A stretch of 64,000 nt of DNA from Halichondria panicea (lineage: Eukaryota > Porifera > Demospongiae > Suberitida > Halichondriidae): NCBI RefSeq assembly GCF_963675165.1, contig NC_087377.1, positions 14,380,198-14,444,197 of the forward strand. The letters are read 5' to 3'. A model generated the notes under the pieces. It was given only the letters and a program-made list of their open reading frames with translations. It did no database searches and was not told the origin of the DNA. The translations under genes were made by a program, and so were the position numbers. This document shows, piece by piece, positions 33,271 through 44,702 of the stretch (its first letter is position 1; every line of letters starts with the position of its first letter).

Positions 33271-36200
33271 ATGATGGCTACAGGACTGCTTGGGCACCTC
33301 GAGCAATTCGATCCAGCGTTGGAGGAATGGCCGCAGTATGTGGAGAGACTCGAACAGTTTTTTGTTGCGAATGATATCACTGGAGATGGTAGTGCTGTGA
33401 AGAAGAGAGCTACTTTTCTCGCCGTAGTGGGCCGTAGTGCCTACAATCTGCTGCGAAGTCTAATTGCACCAGCAAGGCCTGCAGAGAAAAGATTTGAGGA
33501 GCTGGTGGAAGTGCTTACTGCACACTACAGTCCGAGGCCTACCGAAGTCATGCAACGTTTCCGATTCAACTCTAGAGCGAAGAAAGAAGGAGAGTCTATT
33601 GCTGACTATGTAGCTGCGCTGAGGAAGCTAGCCGAATTTTGTAATTACGGTGCTGCATTGGACAAAGTGCTACGTGACAGGCTAGTGTGGGGAGTCAAGG
33701 ACACCTACATACAGAAGAAGCTGCTAGCAGAACGAGAGCTGACATTGGCTACGGCTATTCAGATTGCTCAAGGTTCTGAGACTGCAGAGAAGAACCTTCG
33801 TGAGATGGGAAGCGAATCCCATAAAGAAGGAGTACATTACGTCCAGAAACAGACGCCGAAACCGATTAAAACTAACTCGAAGTGTTATCGATGTGGCAAG
33901 ACGAGTCACAGTGGAAATGACTGCCCGTACAAGGACTTTGTGTGTAGAGGATGTCATAAAGTGGGACACTTGCAAAAGATGTGTCGAGCTGCCAAGGGAC
34001 GCCCAAACCCGAAGAAGTTCCCTCGACATGACAAGTATAAGAAAAGGGCTGGAATAAACCAAGCAAGAGAGTCTGGAGAATCAGATGACGAAGACTTCCT
34101 GCTGATGGTAGAAGAAGTTGGAGGAATCCACAGGATCTACCAGCCCCCAATAAAAGTACCCGTGAGTATAGAGGGTACTACTGTGTGTATGGAACTAGAC
34201 ACAGGTGCCTCAGTATCTCTAGTATCAGAGTCACAGTACAAACAGTTGTGGCCAGGGAGGAGCTTAGACCCATCTGATATCAACTTACAGACCTACTCAA
34301 AGGAACCCCTTGTAGTAATGGGAAGTTTTGATGTTGAGGTTGTGTATGATAACAAAAAGGTGACCTTACCTCTTGTTGTTGTTCAAGGGAATGGACCTTT
34401 GTTGTTTGGCAGGAACTGGCTAAATGCTATTAAGTTGAATTGGTCTAACATTCACTATACCCAAGCTCCAGGTTTACAGGACTTACTGGCCAAGTACCCC
34501 GATGTGTTCCAGAAAGGACTGGGTACGTACCAGGGACAAGAAGCCTCCCTTGTAGTGGACGCTGATGCTGTTCCCCGTTTTAACAAAGCCAGACGTCTTC
34601 CATATGCTATGCGAACGAAAGTTGAAGAGGAACTGGAGAGGCTGGTTCAGGAAGGCACTCTGAAGCCCGTGGACTATGCTGAATGGGCCGCACCAATTGT
34701 GGCAGTGTTAAAGAGTGATCGAACGAGTGTGAGAATATGTGGCGATTTCCGAATGACAGTTAACCCCGTTTCTAAACTCCATCGTTACCCCCTGCCGAAG
34801 GTGGAAGATTTATTTTCAACCCTGGCTGACGGAAAGATCTTTACTAAATTAGATCTGACACAAGCTTATCAACAGTTAAAGCTTGACACCCAATCTCAGA
34901 ACTATGTGGTAATCAACACCCTAAAAGGGTTGTTCCAATACACGAGATTACCTTTTGGAGTGTCATCAGCCCCTGGCATTTTTCAGAAGACCATGGAGAC
35001 CCTGCTACAGGGTATTGCTGGGGTAGTGGTGTATTTGGACGACATTTTGATCTCTAGTGCAACCGAAGCGGAGAACCTGAAATCACTCGAGGAAGTGTTG
35101 AAACGCCTATCCGAAGCTGGTTTGCGAGCCAAACGAGGCAAGTGCACGTTCATGGCTCCATCTGTCGAGTTTTTGGGTCACCTGGTTGACGCTAAGGGTA
35201 TCCGACCCTTACCTGAGAAAGTCCGTGCTGTCCAGCAAGCACCTACCCCTACCAATGTGACGGAACTGAGGTCCTACATTGGATTGATTTCTTATTATGG
35301 GAAGTTCCTACCGAATCTAGCCACTCGCTTAACACCATTGTACAAGCTGTTAAACAAAGATGTGCCATGGGAATGGTCATCTGAGCAAGAACTTGCTTTT
35401 AACAGGTCGAAACAGCTGCTGACATCAACAAATCTGTTAGCTCATTACAACCCCCAATTACCTATTGTTCTGGCCTGCGATGCCTCTGCATACGGAATTG
35501 GAGCCGTACTTGCTCACCAAATGCCTGATGGTACCGAGAGACCGATAGCCTATGCTTCTAGGACTTTGAATTCGGCTGAAAGAAATTACTCGCAACTTGA
35601 AAAGGAAGGACTGTCCTGTGTTTTCGGAGTAAAGAAATTCTATGCATACCTATTTGGTCGAAAATTCACTCTAATTACGGATCACAAACCGTTATTGAGC
35701 CTGCTGAGTGGACAGAAACCAACCTCATTACAAGCCTCCGCAAGGATTCGTCGATGGTCATTGGCACTGTCGATGTACGAGTACGAGCTGAAGTTCCGAA
35801 ACACTACAGCTCACGGTAACGCAGATGCTTTGAGTCGTCTGCCCTTAACTGACACTGTTCCTGATGACCGAACACCACCAGAACTGGTGCTCTTACTGGA
35901 ACATCTCGATTCCTCACCGATCACGGCTGCACATATCAAAGAGGCTACCAGACGAGACCCAGAACTCTCTACTATTCACCAGTATGTGCAACAAGGATGG
36001 CCACACCGTTCCGCCATGGAAACCAGTCTAATGCCCTTTTATGAGCGACGAGAAGAACTTTCAGTACATGATGGTTGCTTGCTGTGGGGAAATCGTGTGG
36101 TGGTACCCAAGACCTACCGAGGTGATGTGCTCGTACAACTGCACGAAGGACATCCTGGCACCACTCGCATGAAAGGACTATCGCGTATGTATGTGTGGTG

Positions 36201-37263
36201 GCCTGGTATTTCGAAAGACGTCGAAGAGACGGTACAAGATTGCATTCCCTGTCAACAACAACAGTCAAAACCACCTGTTGCCCCACTCCATCCTTGGGCT
36301 TGGCCTACACGCCCGTGGGCCAGATTGCATATCGATTATGCTGGTCCCATTCACGGACAAATGTTTTTGATTATCATTGATGCCCATTCAAAATGGATTG
36401 AAGCAATTCCAACATCTGGCTCGACATCCCGAGTAGTGATCGAAGAACTACGGTTTTTGTTTTCTCAATTTGGCCTACCAGAGTGTGTTGTGTCTGACAA
36501 TGGCACATGTTTCACTAGTGCAGAATTCAAAGGATTCCTGAAGAAAAATGGTATCAACCAAATTCTGTCTGCCCCTTATCACCCCTCTACAAATGGCCTG
36601 GCTGAACGAGCAGTGCAAGTAGTTAAGAAGGGACTTAAGAAGGAAACAAAAGGTTCGATGCGCAGTAGACTTGCAACGGTGTTATTTGCTTACAGGTTAA
36701 CTGCACAGTCAACCACTGGACAATCCCCAAGTGAACTTTTGTTAGGTCGTCGACCACGATCTCGTCTAGATCTGCTTAAACCGAACACAGCAGAGAGAGT
36801 TGAACGTCAACAAGCAAAACAGGTGAAACAACACGACAACCGTGCTCGCGAAAGAAGTTTTGAGCCCGGAGATCTGGTGTATGACAGAAATTACCAGTCA
36901 GGAAATCGTTGGTTACCGGGTGTGATACAGGAAAAGACAGGACCAGTATCGTTTCGAGCGAAGATGCAGAATGGTCAAGTGCGAAGGTGTCATGTGGACC
37001 AGGTTCGGAACCGAACAGTAGACGAACCTACCGAGCCAGAAGAGGTCCCTATTCCGAATGCAATTCTTCCTGACGAATTGACCACACCGTATGCACCTCA
37101 AGCTGATAGTACTCCTGGAAACAGCTCCCCGTCACCTGAAGTTGGTGTAGAACCACCTGTCGACGTCCCTAGTCAAGGTGTTGTCTCAAAACCTGCAACT
37201 GCGATTAAAGTATACCCTAAGCGTAACCGTAAGACTGTGGATCGATATGAACCTAAATGGTAG
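33271..37263 (+). CDS. Gypsy gag-pol polyprotein (single 1330-aa frame)
   Basis: Capsid-like gag occupies about residues 1-195, followed by two CCHC zinc knuckles (about 205-218 CYRCGKTSHSGNDC, 224-237). The aspartic protease has LDTGAS at about 309; reverse transcriptase has YLDD at about 588; RNase H has ACDAS at about 735 and TDHKP at about 803. Integrase follows: the zinc domain HEGH...CIPC (about 957-990), catalytic Asp in HIDYAGP (about 1021), Asp in SDNGTCF (about 1076) and Glu in GLAERAV (about 1112), then a C-terminal module. Every catalytic residue I can check is present and there is no internal stop. Gag and pol are fused without a frameshift signal. Product: reverse transcription and integration of the element. 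Confidence 0.95.
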   Translation: MMATGLLGHLEQFDPALEEWPQYVERLEQFFVANDITGDGSAVKKRATFLAVVGRSAYNLLRSLIAPARPAEKRFEELVEVLTAHYSPRPTEVMQRFRFNSRAKKEGESIADYVAALRKLAEFCNYGAALDKVLRDRLVWGVKDTYIQKKLLAERELTLATAIQIAQGSETAEKNLREMGSESHKEGVHYVQKQTPKPIKTNSKCYRCGKTSHSGNDCPYKDFVCRGCHKVGHLQKMCRAAKGRPNPKKFPRHDKYKKRAGINQARESGESDDEDFLLMVEEVGGIHRIYQPPIKVPVSIEGTTVCMELDTGASVSLVSESQYKQLWPGRSLDPSDINLQTYSKEPLVVMGSFDVEVVYDNKKVTLPLVVVQGNGPLLFGRNWLNAIKLNWSNIHYTQAPGLQDLLAKYPDVFQKGLGTYQGQEASLVVDADAVPRFNKARRLPYAMRTKVEEELERLVQEGTLKPVDYAEWAAPIVAVLKSDRTSVRICGDFRMTVNPVSKLHRYPLPKVEDLFSTLADGKIFTKLDLTQAYQQLKLDTQSQNYVVINTLKGLFQYTRLPFGVSSAPGIFQKTMETLLQGIAGVVVYLDDILISSATEAENLKSLEEVLKRLSEAGLRAKRGKCTFMAPSVEFLGHLVDAKGIRPLPEKVRAVQQAPTPTNVTELRSYIGLISYYGKFLPNLATRLTPLYKLLNKDVPWEWSSEQELAFNRSKQLLTSTNLLAHYNPQLPIVLACDASAYGIGAVLAHQMPDGTERPIAYASRTLNSAERNYSQLEKEGLSCVFGVKKFYAYLFGRKFTLITDHKPLLSLLSGQKPTSLQASARIRRWSLALSMYEYELKFRNTTAHGNADALSRLPLTDTVPDDRTPPELVLLLEHLDSSPITAAHIKEATRRDPELSTIHQYVQQGWPHRSAMETSLMPFYERREELSVHDGCLLWGNRVVVPKTYRGDVLVQLHEGHPGTTRMKGLSRMYVWWPGISKDVEETVQDCIPCQQQQSKPPVAPLHPWAWPTRPWARLHIDYAGPIHGQMFLIIIDAHSKWIEAIPTSGSTSRVVIEELRFLFSQFGLPECVVSDNGTCFTSAEFKGFLKKNGINQILSAPYHPSTNGLAERAVQVVKKGLKKETKGSMRSRLATVLFAYRLTAQSTTGQSPSELLLGRRPRSRLDLLKPNTAERVERQQAKQVKQHDNRARERSFEPGDLVYDRNYQSGNRWLPGVIQEKTGPVSFRAKMQNGQVRRCHVDQVRNRTVDEPTEPEEVPIPNAILPDELTTPYAPQADSTPGNSSPSPEVGVEPPVDVPSQGVVSKPATAIKVYPKRNRKTVDRYEPKW

Positions 37264-37365
37264 TTATTGATTGGAAACTGGTATTTTATTGGTATTGTTT
37301 TGTCATTAGTTGGATGATTTTTGTCATTAGTTAATTTTGTGAGTCCTCACTAAAGGAAGGAGGAA

Positions 37366-37512
37366 TGTTGTGGTTTAGTTTACTTCCTGTTCTATGTGTA
37401 CTATTTATGTACGTGTGTTCTCAATGTTTTTAGTCTCTATTAAACTGTCAACTGTAAACCAGTACTGAGTTGGTAACTTAGCGGTGAGTCCAGACCTAGC
37501 TAAGTTACGACA
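37366..37512 (+). repeat. 3' LTR of the gypsy element
   Basis: Identical to the 5' LTR, preceded by a purine-rich tract and followed by ATACT. Confidence 0.95.
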
Positions 37513-38407
37513 ATACTAAAACCTACAAGGAAATATAATAATATATGTGTAGTGCCCTGGCCAGTGCTATCATGAAATGCATGGTGATTCCCATGAAATT
37601 AGTAGCAGAATATAAGCAGAAGATTCAACAGATGTTTGAATATTGAATTGTTGAGGGTCTTTTGGTTGCGACTGTTGTCTTATCTGAATATCAATAGGGA
37701 TCATCTGGTAGTTTGCTGGATCTCCGCATCTGATTTCATTAATGTGCTGATCCACAATCTATGAGATGTCGAGAGTAAGAGTTGAAGAAAAGTTTCCGTA
37801 AATTGGGTTATTCTGTAAAACTCCTCTCAACTCAACAGAAATGAAGGCTGAATTCAATGCAATTTGAGTAGAGATCACACTATCAGGGTAAATTGAATGG
37901 ATATTTGTTAGTGACATTGTAACTCTAGCGCAAAGTAGTTAGCTGCACTCCCTCACAGAACAGTCTGACAGTTCCAGGACAGTATTCACCAACCAGAGAC
38001 TCACTCCTCCCTCAGCAGTCAGAGACACACCTGCAACATGATTACATGTAGCTGATCACAATAAACAAGGAATCTTACTCATTGCTCTGCTTTTTCCAAC
38101 AGTGAAGGACAATAAAACAATATTCATTAACAACTGAAGTACTCCCATCTTACTTGAGGTAGAATACTTAACTTAGCTAACCAAACTTTGTGCAGAGTTT
38201 CCAAAAAACAAGCGATACAATTCAGGTGCAGTTTACTCATGCAACTATATCAATTAATTGATGTGAGTTATATTTATATGAGTGAATAGCTGAAGAAATT
38301 ACAGTTGCACAAACTTCAATATAGTTTTGCTTTCTACATGGTTATGATGAATTTTATAAGTATACACACTAGTAAGCAACAGCACACAGCATGTCTTCGA
38401 TTTGTAT

Positions 38408-39865
38408 TTATAAGTTAACACTGCATGGTCCATAAGCTTGGTTAGTGTTCATTTCAATCTTTTCTTTGGGTGACACCTCCTCATAAATAGGATCAGCTGG
38501 TACAGTGGGTCCTACATTTATTTGTCCTTCAGCTGCCGGGGAGAACACTGTCTTTTTACGCATGACCCAGTATGTCAAGAGAGCACCACCAGCACAACCA
38601 GAAACCATTGCCACAATGAATGTTACAGTTGTACATATCACAGCAACTTGATTGATAGTAAGAGAAATTTCTTTTACAGAATCTGTGGATGCAGTAAAAC
38701 GAACAGTTATCATTTCATAATTATACTGGGCAGTACATATACCTTCTCTTTTTCTACACACAAACTGGGAAGGATCTGGAATCCACTTTGCTTCTCCCAG
38801 AACATTGCTACAGGTGCTTATTTTCTCCTCGTTAGGAATCAGTCCATCATTGCACTGATAGCTGACGTTAGTACCCAACCTGAGAGAGTTTGATGAAGAG
38901 TTATCATAATTGATTAGTCTGCCATTGGCTGTTGACTCGGGAGTATCACAGAGCATCAAATCTTCTGTAACTGATTAACAAGCACCCTCATCATGTGTAT
39001 TACATTCATTTTAACATGACATCACCTGATAAAAGGTAATCGTGGAAGACAGAAAAACTGTCTCCCTTTGTATTCCTAGCCTTAATAGTGAGGAAATAGC
39101 AACTTGTCTCTCCTCTTGAAACCGGGAGCTCCACTACTGTTTGGCACTTCATGGAGCAAGTCGTACCATTGACCCACTTTGTTACTATTGAGTTGGCTAT
39201 AATTACAGTGATCATGTAATCAGTCTGGCAATCCGTCTAAATTAATAGAATTTGAAGTTAATTGTTATACTGATATGACTTCACTCACAGATGGTGTCCA
39301 TGTAATTATAATGCCTTTTGGATTATCAGTTGTGTTTACTGTAATCAACTGAGATTCTTCTGGTTCTTTAATGGTCACATTCACATTGAGACTTTGATAA
39401 ATTTCTGGATCTCCACATGTGATGTCAGTTACGTTGTGCTCCTGTAGCCGTGATAATTCAACAGTGAGAACTGAAGAGAAGTTACCAAATCGCTGGTCTG
39501 CCAAGCTTCGTGATGCATGTGTTAGCTGGACATATTGGAAAGGGGACTCAAGGCTCAGATGTATAGGAGCTGTGATGGTATCGTCTGGTGCAAATGAATG
39601 AATCACATGCCGGTCCTCTCCATTGTATGACCATGTCAAAATAGTGAGGTCCACTCCCTCACACAACAGTCTGACAGTACCAGGACAGTGTTCACCAACC
39701 AGACTCACTCTTCCTTCAACAGCCAGAGAGACACTTGTAAACACTAACCCTAAGAATTTTGTTAGTTTTTAGGCCATAGCCAATAATAATCTTACCAGTA
39801 GTTGTTGAAAATATTAGTCTGAGAAGAAGAATGAAGAAAATTATCAAATGTACAGTGCCCGTCAT
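38408..39865 (-). CDS. Ig/FN3/CCP single-pass receptor with YEEV and NQAYG tail
   Basis: Minus-strand exons: 39865-39796 signal peptide (MTGTVHLIIFFILLL), 39743-39289 Ig-like, 39236-39026 FN3-like, 38970-38408 CCP, membrane and tail. Splice phases agree; 432 residues, or 412 if the 60-base in-frame GT...AG segment at 38742-38683 is removed. The CCP domain has LCDTPE..NG, YQCNDG, TCSN and FVC. The membrane segment is followed by a stop-transfer VMRKK and a 45-residue tail with DPIYEEV and TNQAYGP, candidate SH2 and NxxY/PTB sites. The CCP domain right after FN3 suggests complement-control-like adhesion. Intact; likely expressed. Confidence 0.85.
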
Positions 39866-40503
39866 CTCTTAACTTGTTTTCATACAACCTGACATGTAGC
39901 AACAGAGTTTTACAAATTTTGTTCACTTAATTATGCTTGAACAGTTCTATGAAAGAATAATTAGTTCAAACTGTTGGGTTATCTCTGAAAGTTTGTGACA
40001 ATTCTTGTAATTAGTGGAACAATAATAAATTTATAGTTTCAGTGTGGTTGTGCTGTACATGCAGGTAGTCATAATACGGGATAGATCTAGTGTGTGAATA
40101 ATATTTATGACCTGTTTGTATACAATAGTTAGAAAGAAAATCACTTTCTGTGATGCATTCTTTGAAGCGTTTTTACACTCAATTTGATCAAATACTGTAT
40201 CGCTGTGGCTGCTGCAACGGCGCCGGGATGGATTAGATTCACCATGCACTACCGGCAACGGGACGATTAGCCTGCGTTCACGGTGAGCTGCTCTCTTTCC
40301 CTCATGGCCTCAAGACAAACCTGTGCGGCCTAGTCTGGAAGATAGCTCCGCCCCCACACTTACAGTTCACGAAGTAGGAATATACACTGTAATACTTATA
40401 CAATAACAAAGTCAGTAAAAACGCAAGCATAAACTGTTAATCAGATGATATCTCATAGCTTTGCTTGTGCATAGCATTTCCTATAAACCTTAATTTGGGT
40501 TGT
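39866..40503. other. Upstream region of the CCP receptor
   Basis: No gene seen. The block 40030-40200 (TAGTTTCAGTGT, GATCTAGTGTGTGAATAATA, GATGCATTCTTTGAAGCGT) recurs at 41290-41500, 43040-43130 and 45665-45790, i.e. upstream of several receptor copies, so it was duplicated with them and may hold the promoter. Confidence 0.5.
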
Positions 40504-40728
40504 TTAGTAAGTCCTACACACTTGAAGTGGTACCACATGCAATAAGCAAGACTCGCAAGTAATAGACAGATCTGTATTGAGGTCATGGTGACATGATGTG
40601 CAAGTCCAGCACATTTTCTTCAGCTTCTGCTTATATACATTTTCAACAAGCACCCAAGCATCTGAAGTAAAGTGTCTTTGCAACAAGAAAATATTGACAT
40701 CATTTTCATCAGCAATTGAGTTAGGCAC
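40504..40728 (-). pseudogene. PHD-finger transposon fragment, frameshifted
   Basis: The minus frame reads FTSDAWVLVENV...CWTCTSCHHDL...ITCESC and, after a one-base shift, WYHFKCVGLTKQPK. It parallels the PHD fragment at 3913-4286 (FDGWSLLQNSID, CDSCLGWFHLKCVGL). A second broken copy of the same transposon gene. Confidence 0.6.
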
Positions 40729-41030
40729 TCTCTCTGGTATGCACTAGCTCCACTTTATCAAATCGTACTCAGAAGAAGAGGGAATGAAAGTACCATGCGT
40801 GTATACACACAGTCTGGTATCATTGGTATAGTATCGTCAAAATTGAGCTCAATGGGAACAGTATAGCACAGTCTGATAGTGCCAGGACAATATTCACCAC
40901 AACCAGACTCACTCCTTCTTCAACAGTCGGAGTACTTGTATACACTATAATTATTGCCTTAAATAATAAAGAGTGCCCATCATCTCATTAACGTTTTTCC
41001 ATACAACCTGACAATGTTAGTGAATTCCAT

Positions 41031-41122
41031 GCGCATGTAGCACCAAAAAGCCAGAAATCGGAAAAGGCGGAAGTAAAGGGTTCCGCCTTTTCCGATTTCT
41101 GGCTTTCTGGTCCTACATGCGC
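41031..41122. repeat. 92-bp palindrome
   Basis: GCGCATGTAG...AGCCAGAAATCGGAAAAGGCGGA and its inverted copy ending CTACATGCGC surround AGTAAAGGG. Short MITE, ends well preserved. Confidence 0.85.
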
Positions 41123-41289
41123 AGTCTGTTAGCTATTGCATCATTTTCTAAAAGTGTATCACATGTATAACCAGCCCCCTCATGCAATCCTAATTCTATG
41201 AAAGTATAAGTTTTCTATTCAAACTGTCTCTTGCTATTATTATTATTATTTAATAATTATTATGACAATTCTCGTAACAATAATATACA

Positions 41290-41500
41290 TATATTTAGTT
41301 TCAGTGTATATGAACTGTTTGTAAACACTACTGTCTTAGAAAGCGAAGCATTTCTGTAATGCATTCTTTGTAGCGTTTTTACAGTTTTAGTGTATGAACT
41401 GTTTGTAAACACTGTTTGTAAACACTAAATACTAGTCTGTCTTAGAAAGCGAAGCATTTCTGTAATGCATTCTTTGTAGCGTTTTTACACTCAATTCGAA
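41290..41500. repeat. Tandem duplication of receptor upstream sequence
   Basis: The block containing TGAACTGTTTGTAAACACT, GTCTTAGAAAGCGAAGCATT and GTAATGCATTCTTTGTAGCG appears twice head to tail, about 100 bases apart. Confidence 0.85.
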
Positions 41501-42539
41501 GTCAAATACTTCATAGAGCAAACTTTTCGAGGGGCTTTGTTTTCTGGCATTATAGCCTCCACGAAAAGTAGGTCCATGAAATGCCTGAGCTATATCGGAA
41601 GACACACCACGAATTTATTTAACGAAATGCTTTTAGAGGCCATTCCGCTATATACGGTAGTCTGGACAAATGCAGTGTGTATATAACCAGGGTATTACAC
41701 TCTGTTTTTGTCTTCATCCTCCATTGATCTAGGTAGATATCATTATGAGTATATACAGTGCATGCATGGGAAGCTCAGCTGATAATTATATGCACGTTAA
41801 CCATGTGCTGTGCGCTGTCACCGAGCGGGTAGGTATAGGACGCTATTGGTAGCTTGACTTTAACAGCAAGATAAATCCCAATCACCAGGCTTATATGCTG
41901 TCCATGACTGTAAGAGGTAACAAAACCCATCAGAACCACATAAACAAGTAGACTAGTACATCTATCTATAAGGTAAAAAAAAGTAAAAAAACAAGTCGTA
42001 ATTTAAACACATAATTATATCTGTCCCCTTCTCCAGCATGAAACAAATAAGAATAGTGTGTCACATAATTATAGCACTTGGCCATTCCATTGGCTTCCTG
42101 ATTACTTCACTTTAAAATTGTATAGTTGAAGAGCTAGAACTAGAATCCAACGACTCAGTTGAAGGTTGTTCTCTTTCAATGATGTAACCATAATATTATT
42201 ATGAAGGCATCATAATTATATATACATTTGCATGCTTTGGGAGAGTTTTCTTCGTCAAATCTGAGCCGACAACGGAGTTAATTATATATAAAATGGCTGC
42301 TTTCCGCTTCAAAGACTTATTGAATCACTCTACATCGATCTGTGGGTGATAGTTGGATAAACGTGCTGCATCTGGTACGTAGAAGTTAGCACTTTGGTCA
42401 GTTGGGGTACACAAAATCTCAAACAGTTAAAAAGAGAAGTGTGACTAGATCTAGATCTATAGCTAATTTGTGCATTGAAGCTGGCATAATTGTTATGTTA
42501 CGTATTAGTAACACTAGCTGTGTTACATGCATGTGTCTT

Positions 42540-42815
42540 GCTTGGGACTCAAGGCTCATGATCAGACGTATAGGAGCTGTGATGGTATAAATTGTGCCAT
42601 TTTCATTGTATAACCATGTCAAAATGGTGAGGTCCATTCCATCACAGAACAGTAAGGAAAGTGTTCACCAACCAGACTCACTCCTCCCCTAACAGTCAGA
42701 GAGACACTTGTAAACACTAGCCCTAAGAATTGTGACAGCTTATAGCTTCAAAATTAACCAGTATTTGTCGAGAAAATAAGAAGAAAAACTAAGTAATTTC
42801 AGTGCCCATCATCTC
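42540..42815 (-). pseudogene. Receptor 5' relic (signal peptide and Ig start)
   Basis: On the minus strand an ATG exon at about 42812 (with an early stop) and a VSLTV..GGVSLVGEH-like exon with a deletion at the CPGT motif, followed by DLTILTWLYN, copy the start of the 38408-39865 gene. No downstream exons follow. Confidence 0.75.
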
Positions 42816-43249
42816 TTAACCTGAGTAAGCCATCAATGTTAGTGAATTGCATTAATGTTTTTTGGCAAAACAGAATTCATTACTTTCTTGAATAAGTGAT
42901 TCGTCAACTTAATTTGAGTTTGCTATATAAATCATAGTTTAACTAAAACTGTATCACATGTAAAGCCGGCCTCTCATAGCAAAGTTTTCTATTGGGGTAT
43001 CTCTGGCTATTGAAAGTTAGTGACAATTCTCGTAAATGATGGCAACAATTAGTTTCAGTGTATGGAAAGTTTGTGACAATTCTTGTTAATGGCAACAATT
43101 AGTTTCAGTGTATGTGATTGCACTGTAAACGGGTGATTGAGATAATGGTCAATTCAGCTCAAATCAGTGGATGGAATACTATCTGACTCGTCAAATGTAC
43201 CACAATAATAATAATTGGCTGGAATATTAGTGTAACACAGTCATGTTTT

Positions 43250-44702
43250 TCATACTCCTAATGGTCCATACGCCTGGTTAGTGTTCAGTTCAATCTCCTC
43301 TTTAGGTAACACCTCCTCATAAACAGGACCAGCTGATGCAATGGGTCCTATGTTAGCTTGTCCTTCAGCTATCGGGGAGAACACTGCCTTCTTACGAGAG
43401 AAAAGGTACATCACTAAGAGTCCAGAGAGGAATCCAAGGAGGGTTGCTATTAAGAACGTTATGCCTGTGCTCATTCCTGTAATCTCAGCATTTGATAAAG
43501 AGTGGCCATCTTTCTCTGATACACAAGACGTATTGATGTGAACTGATTCGTTAGTAATGGGTGCTGTACATTGAGACAAAAATAATTATAATGTCATGAT
43601 TCAGAAGCTATCTTGTGTAAGACACCTTCACAAAGTAGGTCAGCAGAATTAGGCACCCACTCTCCTCTTCCTGAAACTTTAACACAAGTTGCTGTTCTTG
43701 GGTAACTGGGAAGTAGACTATCGTCACACAGGAGCAAAATTTCTGACCCCTCCGTGAAACCAGATTCAACAAAAAAAATTCTAAGGCTCCCGTTGATAGG
43801 AGTAGAAGGTGTATCACACATAATAGCACCAGCTTGGGGAGAAATGGGGATCTAATTAGGATTATGATTTATTTGATCTAATACCTGGTATGATACCGCT
43901 GTATGTAGTGATATTACTAGTCCCTATGCTGTTTCTAGCTTGAAGGGTGACAACATAGATCTTATCATTTCCAGTCACCGAAACTTCAAAGGGGACAAAG
44001 CAAGTTGGTGTACATACACTACTGCTCACACTTTTGCTATAGCTTGTATCTTCATAGAGAAGAGAAATATTGTAAAGGATGTCCTCCTGATATTGCGAAC
44101 ATTCAACCTGCAAAGTGCACTTGACTTGCAACAAAACCAATGCATTACAAACTTACGTATTGTTTCCAAGTGACAGCCAGTATAAATATAGAGGGGACAG
44201 ATGATGTATTGATTCTTACACTGAAGTTAGAGACATTGGGCAGTGTTTCTTTCACTATTGAGATGTTCACCATGGTGTCATTGGTAGTTTCTGGGTCACC
44301 ACAGCTGATCCTCGTAATGTTTTGTATCTCAATGGCTGTTTGAGAAAGTTCTAAAGTAAGAATTGATGAGAAATTCGCAAAAACTTTAGAAATTCTGTCT
44401 TGAGACACTCGAACAAGTTCAACAGATGCAGAGGCTAAAATTGATACATTTCTTGTCTCATTCAAACTATCAGGCGAAAAGATCTTGAAAAAATTAATGT
44501 TTTCAACATGGTACAACCTCCACTCCAACTGTGTAAGGTCCACTCCCTCACAGAACAGTCTGACAGTTCCAGGACAGTATTCACCAACCAGACTAACTCC
44601 TCCCTCAACAGTCAGAGACACTGATGATGAGTACACCTCTTCACTTATCATTGAAAATAAGATAATTAGTACTGCATTTGGCCTGCAGACACTTGTCATC
44701 AT
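43250..44702 (-). CDS. Ig/FN3/CCP single-pass receptor, intact
   Basis: Four minus-strand exons with agreeing phases, 429 residues: 44702-44157 signal peptide plus Ig-like (the leader is fused to the Ig exon here), 44107-43885 FN3-like (SSSVCTPTC, ARNSIGTSN), 43832-43626 CCP (MCDTPSTPINGS, LCDDSLLP, TCVKVSGRGEWVP, LLCEG), 43563-43250 stalk, membrane helix (STGITFLIATLLGFLSGLL) and tail. The tail has GPVYEEV and TNQAYGPLG, nearly the same as the 38408 gene. Upstream repeats and the Ig are most like the Death-domain receptor, so this gene looks like the tail-short sister of that one. Confidence 0.9.

Larger units (their letters stand above)
33096..37512 (+). mobile_element. Full-length Ty3/gypsy LTR retrotransposon
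   Basis: A 4417-bp element inside the decayed receptor's FN3 exon, flanked by the 5-base duplication ATACT (33091-33095 and 37513-37517). Its 147-bp LTRs (33096-33242, 37366-37512) begin TGTTGTGG, end TTACGACA and are identical by eye, so the insertion is young. TGGCGACAAGG, a plausible tRNA primer-binding site, lies five bases inside the left LTR. AAAGGAAGGAGGAA is the polypurine tract just before the right LTR. One open frame encodes gag and pol together. No env. Likely transposition-competent or recently so. Confidence 0.95.
31805..38148 (-). pseudogene. Decayed receptor copy split by three insertions
   Basis: Paralog of the 7903-9428 receptor in the same exon order: signal peptide 38148-38080 (MGVLQLLMNIVLL), Ig exon about 38030-37600, FN3 exon 33095-32870 and TM/tail 32805-31805. 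The tail keeps THSYCEVDKS and NPETAHKNEDL. It is interrupted by a hAT-type MITE (32024-32402) and a short 88-bp MITE (32437-32524), both in the tail exon, and by a complete gypsy element in the FN3 exon at 33096. Frameshifts in the Ig exon (GTGAGTCTCTGG, two extra bases) confirm non-function. Confidence 0.85.
40729..42539. other. Repeat-rich spacer with receptor relic
   Basis: Contains a minus-strand Ig remnant at 40860-40940 (CAGTCTGATAGTGCCAGGAC), the palindrome and tandem duplication listed separately and a worn TACCGTATAG MITE at 41540-41660. No intact gene. Confidence 0.5.

Noticed and set aside
33724-34150. Antisense frames over gag
   Set aside because: Shadows of the gag-pol frame with no domain content.
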